From positions 1 through 16,813 of the forward strand of contig VBAN01000076.1 in the NCBI GenBank assembly GCA_005882445.1: a stretch of DNA of 16,813 nt. The letters run 5' to 3'. The notes beneath the pieces were generated by a model, which saw only the letters and a list, made by a program, of their open reading frames with translations, was not told the DNA's origin and did not search any database. Every line of letters starts with the position of its first letter. Positions within the stretch are counted from its first letter, which is position 1. A program made the position numbers and the translations under genes. This document shows, in pieces, positions 12,240 through 16,813 of this stretch. Origin of the DNA: Candidatus Segetimicrobium genomatis. GTDB taxonomy: Bacteria > Sysuimicrobiota > Sysuimicrobiia > Sysuimicrobiales > Segetimicrobiaceae.

Positions 12240-14669
12240 ATGACCAAAATGGGACAAAAAAGCGGCCTGGCGGATCTGCTGCGCGGCGTCGGGGAAGCCG
12301 CGGCCGTTCCCTTTGCCCCCGCCGCCTTTCAGGTGGCCGCGCTCGCCGCGCTCGAGCGGGGGGACGTGCTCGTGTCCGCGCCCACCGGAAGCGGCAAGAC
12401 GTGGATCGCTGAGCAGGAGATCGCGCGGCTGCTCCAAAGCACGCGCACGGGGGCCCATGGCAGGGGCGGTAGGGCGGACGGCGGCGCGTCGGGCAGCGGC
12501 ATCGCGGGAGCCCCCACGCGCATCTGGTACACGGCGCCGCTCAAGGCGCTCTCGAATCAGAAGTTCCGGCGGTTCCAGGGACTGTACGGCGCGGATGCCG
12601 TCGGGCTGCTCACGGGAGAGCGCCGCGTCAACCCCCGCGCCCCGGTGCTGGTCGCGACCACGGAGATCCTCCGCAACGCCTTCTACGATCCCGCGGGCTC
12701 CGCCCCGTCCCCCGACGTCATCGTGCTCGACGAGGCGCATTACCTCGCCGATCCCGAGCGCGGCACGGCCTGGGAGGAGATCCTCCTCCTCGCCCCGCGG
12801 GAGACCCGCCTGCTGATGCTGTCGGCCACGATCCCCAATGCGGACGAACTCGCGGCGTGGCTCGGCGAAGTGCGCGGTCACACACCGGAGGTGATCACGC
12901 TCGAGACGCGGCCGGTCCCCCTGCAGTTCCTGCTCGCCGACGGCGTTGGGCGGCTGCTGCCTCCCGATCCCAACGCCGTGGCCTCGCGCCCGCGCCACGG
13001 ACGGTGGCTGCGCACCGCGGCGGATGCGCTCGAGCAGCGTCGCCTCACGCCGGCCATCCTGTTCTTCCCCAGCCGGCGCGAGTGCGACGAGGCGGCGCGC
13101 CTGCTGGGAGGCCAGCCGGCGCCGGATGAAGCGCGCAGGGCCGAGCGCCTCCAGGAGTGGATCACGCAGGTCCCCCGGCTCGCCCAGCACCCGATGCTGC
13201 CCGCGCTCCGGCGCGGCGGGGTCGCGCCCCACCACGCCGGTCACCTGACGGCGTGGCGGATGTGCGTGGAAGACCTGCTCGAGGCCGGGCTCGTCCGGAT
13301 GGTCTGCGCGACAACCACGCTGGCCGCGGGTTTGGACGTCCCGGCCCGCACCGTGCTCCTCTCCACCCTGTACCGCAACGGGCCGGCGGGCCCGGAATCG
13401 CTCACCCCCACGGAGTTCCATCAGATGACCGGGCGGGCGGGCCGGCGGGGACGCGACACCCTCGGCATCGCCGTCATCGCCGTCGAGTCGCCGTCCGAGG
13501 CCGACGAGGGGATGGCGCTCGCCGGCGCCGCTCCCGACCCCGTGGTCTCCGCATTCGCGCCCTCGGACGCGCAGGTCTTAAACCTGCTGGCCCGGGGGAC
13601 GATGCGGGATGCGGAAGCGCTGCTGCGGAGGTCCTTCACCGCATTCCAGCGGCGCTCCCGGATCGCGGACCTGCGGACGCGCCTCGATGCCCTCCCCGCG
13701 GACCCGCTCACGAACCGGCCGTGCGGCGACCGCGCGGCGACCCGCGCCCGTTTCGAACATCTGCTCCGAAGGCTGCGGCGGGCGCGGCGCAAGAAATCCG
13801 AAGCCGCCCCCGAGGTGGCCGAGATGGGGCGCGCGGTCGTGGAGATGCCCTGCACCGGCTGCCCGATCGTCGAGCGGTGTCTGGCGACCCTCAAGGATCT
13901 GCGCGTGGTCGAGCGGAAGCGGCGGCGGCTGGAAGGCGAGGTGGCGCGCCTCGAGGATCAGGAGGTCCAGGTCTTCCGGCGCCGCGCCGGGATCCTGCGC
14001 GACCTCGGCTACCTGGACGGCGACTTCCGGCTCACGCCCCGGGGGCGGCTCGCCGCACGGATCCGGCATCCGCGGATGCTCATCCTCGCCGAGGCGGTCA
14101 GATCGAGGATCCTTCCAACCGATTCACCGGCGCTCGCCGCCGTGGCCGGCGCCCTCGGCACCGAGCGCATCGGGCCGCCGCCGCGGGCCGGAATGGGACG
14201 CGCGGGGGGATTCCGCTCCGGGTACCGCCCAGGGATGCGCGACCACGACATGCGGCACCGCGGGGGATACCCGCTGCGGTCAACGGACCGTGGGTGGGCG
14301 GAACCAACGGCGGGAGCGGCCTTCCATCAGGTCCGCAAGGCGATCCTCGGCCTGCGCGGCATCGTCGCGGCCGTCAATGCGCGTCTGCACGCGGCGGGCC
14401 TCCCCGAAGATCCGGTCGAGCGGGAGTTTGTGCCGGCGGGCGGGGGGCCGCCCGGAGCGATGCAGCGCGCGGCCGTTGTCGGCGAGTGGGCCGCCGGCCG
14501 GCCGTGGGAGGAGGTCACCGCCCGGCATCGCATCCCCGAGGGCGATCTCCAGCGGCTGATCTGGCAGGCCGCGGAGGTTCTCGCCCAACTCGAGGATCTG
14601 CCCGAAGGCCCGCTCCCGGGCGCGGCGGGGACCGCGCGGGACATCATCCTCCGGTCGCCGGTGCTGTGA
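12240..14669 (+). CDS. Ski2/Mtr4-like superfamily 2 helicase (HelY type) with DSHCT-like tail
   Basis: An 809-residue ATP-dependent RNA (or nucleic-acid) helicase. Motifs: Q-region FQVAALAALERGD, I APTGSGKT (47-54), Ia YTAPLKALSNQKF (97-109), Ib ATTEILRN, II DEAH (164-167), III LSATIPN (194-200), GVAPHHAGH, V ATTTLAAGLDVPARTV, and VI QMTGRAGRRG (395-404). A low-complexity Gly/Arg/Ala insert (about 67-92) separates motifs I and Ia. After the helicase core comes an arch-like region with a Cys cluster, PCTGCPIVERC (C538, C541, C547), then a basic coiled segment, and a DSHCT-like end (about 690-790) containing EGDLQRLIWQAAEVLAQL. A Gly/Arg/Met-rich stretch at 645-690 resembles an RNA-binding linker. 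ATG 12240 or 12249 could start it; neither has a clear ribosome site. Its stop overlaps a possible GTG start of the CoA-transferase. Confidence 0.9.
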   Translation: MTKMGQKSGLADLLRGVGEAAAVPFAPAAFQVAALAALERGDVLVSAPTGSGKTWIAEQEIARLLQSTRTGAHGRGGRADGGASGSGIAGAPTRIWYTAPLKALSNQKFRRFQGLYGADAVGLLTGERRVNPRAPVLVATTEILRNAFYDPAGSAPSPDVIVLDEAHYLADPERGTAWEEILLLAPRETRLLMLSATIPNADELAAWLGEVRGHTPEVITLETRPVPLQFLLADGVGRLLPPDPNAVASRPRHGRWLRTAADALEQRRLTPAILFFPSRRECDEAARLLGGQPAPDEARRAERLQEWITQVPRLAQHPMLPALRRGGVAPHHAGHLTAWRMCVEDLLEAGLVRMVCATTTLAAGLDVPARTVLLSTLYRNGPAGPESLTPTEFHQMTGRAGRRGRDTLGIAVIAVESPSEADEGMALAGAAPDPVVSAFAPSDAQVLNLLARGTMRDAEALLRRSFTAFQRRSRIADLRTRLDALPADPLTNRPCGDRAATRARFEHLLRRLRRARRKKSEAAPEVAEMGRAVVEMPCTGCPIVERCLATLKDLRVVERKRRRLEGEVARLEDQEVQVFRRRAGILRDLGYLDGDFRLTPRGRLAARIRHPRMLILAEAVRSRILPTDSPALAAVAGALGTERIGPPPRAGMGRAGGFRSGYRPGMRDHDMRHRGGYPLRSTDRGWAEPTAGAAFHQVRKAILGLRGIVAAVNARLHAAGLPEDPVEREFVPAGGGPPGAMQRAAVVGEWAAGRPWEEVTARHRIPEGDLQRLIWQAAEVLAQLEDLPEGPLPGAAGTARDIILRSPVL

Positions 14670-14671
14670 GC

Positions 14672-15871
14672 ATGCCCGCCGCTACCGGCCCGCTCGCCGA
14701 TCTGACCGTCCTGGACCTCTCCACGATCGTCTCAGGAGGGACCGCCACGTCCATGCTCGCCGACCTGGGAGCGGAGGTCATCAAAATCGAGCATCCGAAG
14801 GGGGGCGACCCCCTGCGGTCGTGGGGCCCGTTCATCTCCGGCCAGTCCATCTGGTGGAAAGTCGTCTCGCGGAACAAAAAGTCGATCACGCTGAATCTCA
14901 GCGAGGCCCGCGGCCAGCAGATCCTGTCTGATCTCGTCGGGCGCGCCGACGTCCTGGTGGAGAACTTCCGGCCGGGGACGCTGGAGCGGTGGGGGCTGGC
15001 TCCAGAAGGCCTGCTGGAGCGCAACCCGCGTCTGGTCGTCCTGCGGATCTCGGGGTTCGGCCAGACCGGGCCGTACCGGCACCGCCCGGGGTTCGGCACG
15101 GTGGCCGAGGCCATGAGCGGTCTCGTCGCGATCACCGGATTCCCCGACTCTCCACCGCTCGTGCCGGCCATCCCCCTGGCCGATGAAGTGGCGGGCCTAA
15201 CGGGCGCTCTCGCGGTGATGACGGCCATCCATCACCGCGCCGCGTCGGGCCGCGGCCAGGTGATCGATGTCAGCCTCTACGAGCCCCTCTTCCGGCTCCT
15301 CGTCCCGTATGTCACGCAGTACACGTCCCTCGGGATCCTCGCGCAGCGGGTGGGAAATGAATTCCCGGACGCCGCGCCCCGCAACCTCTACCGCGCCGCC
15401 GGCGGCGCGTGGATCGCGGTATCGGCCACCAGCCAGCGCGTCTTCGAGCGGCTGGCGGCGGCGATCGGCAGGCCGGACCTGCCGGCCGATCCCCGGTTTT
15501 CCGACAACGCGGCGAGGGTCGCCCATCGCCGGGAATTGGACACCATCATCGGCGAGTGGATGGCCGGCCGGAGCCAGGGGGAGATCCTGGCGCGCCTCGG
15601 GGAGAGCGGCGCGGTGGCCGGTCCCGTGTACGACGTGCCGCGGATCCTCGAGGACCCGCAGTACGCCGCCCGCGAAGACGTGATCACGGTCAACGATCCG
15701 GAGCTCGGCGAGATCCGAATGGTGGGCGTGGTCCCGAAGTTCTCGGGGACGCCCGGCGCGGTCACGCACCCCGGCCCGAGGCTCGGGGAGCACAACCGGG
15801 AGATCTACCGCGGCTGGCTCGGGCTCGACGACGACGCGCTCGCCCGGCTCGCCAAGGAAGGGGTGCTCTGA
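14672..15871 (+). CDS. Class III (CaiB/BaiF, Frc) family CoA-transferase
   Basis: A 399-residue CoA-transferase that moves CoA between carboxylic acids by an aspartyl-CoA thioester route. Family landmarks: LADLTVLDLSTIVSGGTATS, LADLGAEVIKIEHPKGGDPL, RNKKSITLNLS, DVLVENFRPGTLERWGL, RISGFGQTGPYRHRPGFG and AIPLADEVAGLTGALAVM, with the catalytic Asp at D171. The C-terminal domain holds VGPVYD-like AGPVYDVPRILEDPQY and the end LGEHNREIYRGWLGL. ATG at 14672 gives a standard length; GTG at 14666 overlaps the helicase TGA as GTGA and would add two residues, a sign of coupling. Only 1 nt separates it from the fumarase-like gene. Together with a class I fumarase it could act in mesaconate, citramalate, itaconate or malate CoA chemistry; substrate not decidable from the sequence. 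Confidence 0.9.
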   Translation: MPAATGPLADLTVLDLSTIVSGGTATSMLADLGAEVIKIEHPKGGDPLRSWGPFISGQSIWWKVVSRNKKSITLNLSEARGQQILSDLVGRADVLVENFRPGTLERWGLAPEGLLERNPRLVVLRISGFGQTGPYRHRPGFGTVAEAMSGLVAITGFPDSPPLVPAIPLADEVAGLTGALAVMTAIHHRAASGRGQVIDVSLYEPLFRLLVPYVTQYTSLGILAQRVGNEFPDAAPRNLYRAAGGAWIAVSATSQRVFERLAAAIGRPDLPADPRFSDNAARVAHRRELDTIIGEWMAGRSQGEILARLGESGAVAGPVYDVPRILEDPQYAAREDVITVNDPELGEIRMVGVVPKFSGTPGAVTHPGPRLGEHNREIYRGWLGLDDDALARLAKEGVL

Positions 15872-15872
15872 A

Positions 15873-16799
15873 ATGGCCGAGCGGCGCCCTCCGCGATCGA
15901 GGCCGTCCGGGGCGGCAGGGCGGCGCAAGACGCGGCAGCGATCACGTGGTACAGCGATACGGACGCTCGATGCCGCCGCGATCACTCGGGCGGTCCGCGA
16001 CCTCTGCATCACGGTCAACCACCGGATGGGCGCGGACATGCTGGCCGCCTTGGAGCGCGCCCGCGCGATCGAGGAATCCGAGATCGGGCGCTCGGTCCTC
16101 GACCGGCTGCTCGAGAACGCCCGCGTTGCCCGCGAGAAGTGGTTCCCGATCTGCCAGGATACCGGCAGCGCGGTGATCTTCGCCGACCTCGGCCAGGACC
16201 TGCACGTGACAAACGGGACGCTCGAGGACGCGATCAACGAGGGCGTCCGGCAGGGATACCGGGAGGGATACCTCCGCGCGTCGATCGTCCGCGGACCCCT
16301 CGACCGGGTGAACACCCAGGACAACACTCCGGCAATCATCTACTACCGCATCGTCCCGGGAGACCGCCTCGACCTGGCGATGCTCGCGAAGGGCGCCGGC
16401 TGCGACAACATGAGCCGGCTCGCGATGCTCACCCCCTCCGACGGCTTCGAGGGCGCAGCGGAATTCGTGACCCGCTCGATCGCCGAAGCAGGGCCGAACC
16501 CGAGCCCCCCGCTCATCGTCGGCGTGGGGATGGGCGGGACGTTCGAGCAGGCGGCGCTCCTAAGCAAGCGCGCGCTCCTCCGGCCTGTGGGCCAGCCCCA
16601 CCCCGACCCGCGGCTCGCCGAGGTCGAAGCCGACCTCCTCCGCCGGATCAACGACCTCGGCATCGGCCCGGCCGGATTCGGGGGACGGGTAACCGCGCTC
16701 GCGGTGCACGTCGAGAGCCATCCCACCCACATCGCCAGCCTCCCGGTCGCGGTGAACCTCGACTGCCACTCCCACCGCGCGGGACGCATCGTCCTGTGA
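15873..16799 (+). CDS. Class I fumarate hydratase / L-tartrate dehydratase alpha subunit
   Basis: A 308-residue N-terminal-domain subunit of the Fe-S dehydratases (fumarase class I, TtdA, mesaconase). Landmarks: PICQDTGSAVIFADLG (cluster Cys C94), VRGPLDRVNTQDNTP, AKGAGCDNMSRLAMLTPSDG, the segment SPPLIVGVGMGGTFEQAALL, SKRALLRPVGQPHPDP, LGIGPAGFGGRVTALAV, and THIASLPVAVNLDCHSHR (C298). The position expected to hold the second cluster Cys (NPCPP) is S211, codon AGC at 16503-16505. C177 lies where TtdA also has a Cys. The first 28 residues (MAERRPPRSRP...) form an extra, very basic, disordered-looking stretch before the usual TLDAAAITRAVRDLCI start; no better start codon exists in frame. The gene is 1 nt after the CoA-transferase. 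The matching beta subunit is expected just beyond the window's end. Confidence 0.9.
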   Translation: MAERRPPRSRPSGAAGRRKTRQRSRGTAIRTLDAAAITRAVRDLCITVNHRMGADMLAALERARAIEESEIGRSVLDRLLENARVAREKWFPICQDTGSAVIFADLGQDLHVTNGTLEDAINEGVRQGYREGYLRASIVRGPLDRVNTQDNTPAIIYYRIVPGDRLDLAMLAKGAGCDNMSRLAMLTPSDGFEGAAEFVTRSIAEAGPNPSPPLIVGVGMGGTFEQAALLSKRALLRPVGQPHPDPRLAEVEADLLRRINDLGIGPAGFGGRVTALAVHVESHPTHIASLPVAVNLDCHSHRAGRIVL

Positions 16800-16813
16800 T
16801 CCCATCCCGTGTG

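Noticed and set aside
12147..13421. 424-codon minus-strand open frame antisense to the helicase
   Set aside because: Composition is Arg/Gly/Ala shadow-like and the opposite strand carries all helicase motifs in order.
13157..14671. Upstream extension of the CoA-transferase frame to 904 codons
   Set aside because: It lies within the helicase gene in another frame and has no recognisable domain; the family N-terminus begins at 14672.
1..16813. CRISPR arrays, insertion sequences, tRNA or rRNA genes
   Set aside because: No regularly spaced repeats, transposase motifs, terminal inverted repeats or recognisable structural RNA were found on reading both strands.

Overview
The window is a gene-dense, very GC-rich stretch of bacterial chromosome. 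The taxon cannot be fixed from it. The high GC, frequent GTG/TTG starts, flavin-dependent ThyX, a Ski2/HelY-type helicase with a DSHCT-like tail, a 7Fe ferredoxin and several start codons lying 5-8 nt after an extended -10 box (leaderless mRNAs) fit a high-GC terrabacterial lineage (Chloroflexota-, Armatimonadota- or Actinomycetota-like), probably known mainly from environmental genomes. I see no rRNA, tRNA, CRISPR array, insertion sequence or prophage, and no gene-free stretch over 300 bases.

Layout. 13-1400 (-): a small MerR-type regulator followed by a NifS/IscS-type cysteine desulfurase that is broken. 1486-4386 (-): a run of SDR oxidoreductase (broken), PHP-family phosphatase, SAM methyltransferase and LysE-type exporter. 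4478-5112 (-): a Nudix CoA-pyrophosphatase relic, with thyX divergent to it (5245-6077, +; frameshifted near the N-terminus). 6143-6436 (+): ferredoxin, convergent with a GAF protein/threonine aldolase pair (6467-8014, -), with a hairpin between them. 8191-9639 (+): a SufR-like regulator and a UPF0173 metallo-hydrolase, with a LexA-like palindrome in the divergent region. 9676-10349 (-): a VapBC-type toxin-antitoxin pair. 10443-11750: a broken CPBP protease and a chlorite-dismutase-family protein, divergently transcribed from start codons only 14 nt apart. 11710-12150 (-): a hypothetical protein. 12240-16799 (+): a tight run of helicase, class III CoA-transferase and fumarase/tartrate-dehydratase alpha subunit, presumably followed by the beta subunit outside the window.

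Two signals stand out. First, five genes (desulfurase, SDR, Nudix, ThyX, CPBP) are broken, and a sixth (PHP) lacks a family-conserved loop in frame. In at least four of them the lesion looks like an internal loss of some 30-100 nt at short GC-rich repeats, not a random point change. This is either ongoing gene decay or a systematic deletion artefact of a GC-rich assembly. Second, there is a recurrent promoter grammar, TG-N-TANNAT followed by 5-8 nt and a start codon, culminating in a palindromic two-way leaderless promoter at 11041-11060. A Cys-to-Ser change at a usual Fe-S ligand position of the fumarase alpha subunit is also worth checking. I found no convincing wholly new multi-gene system.
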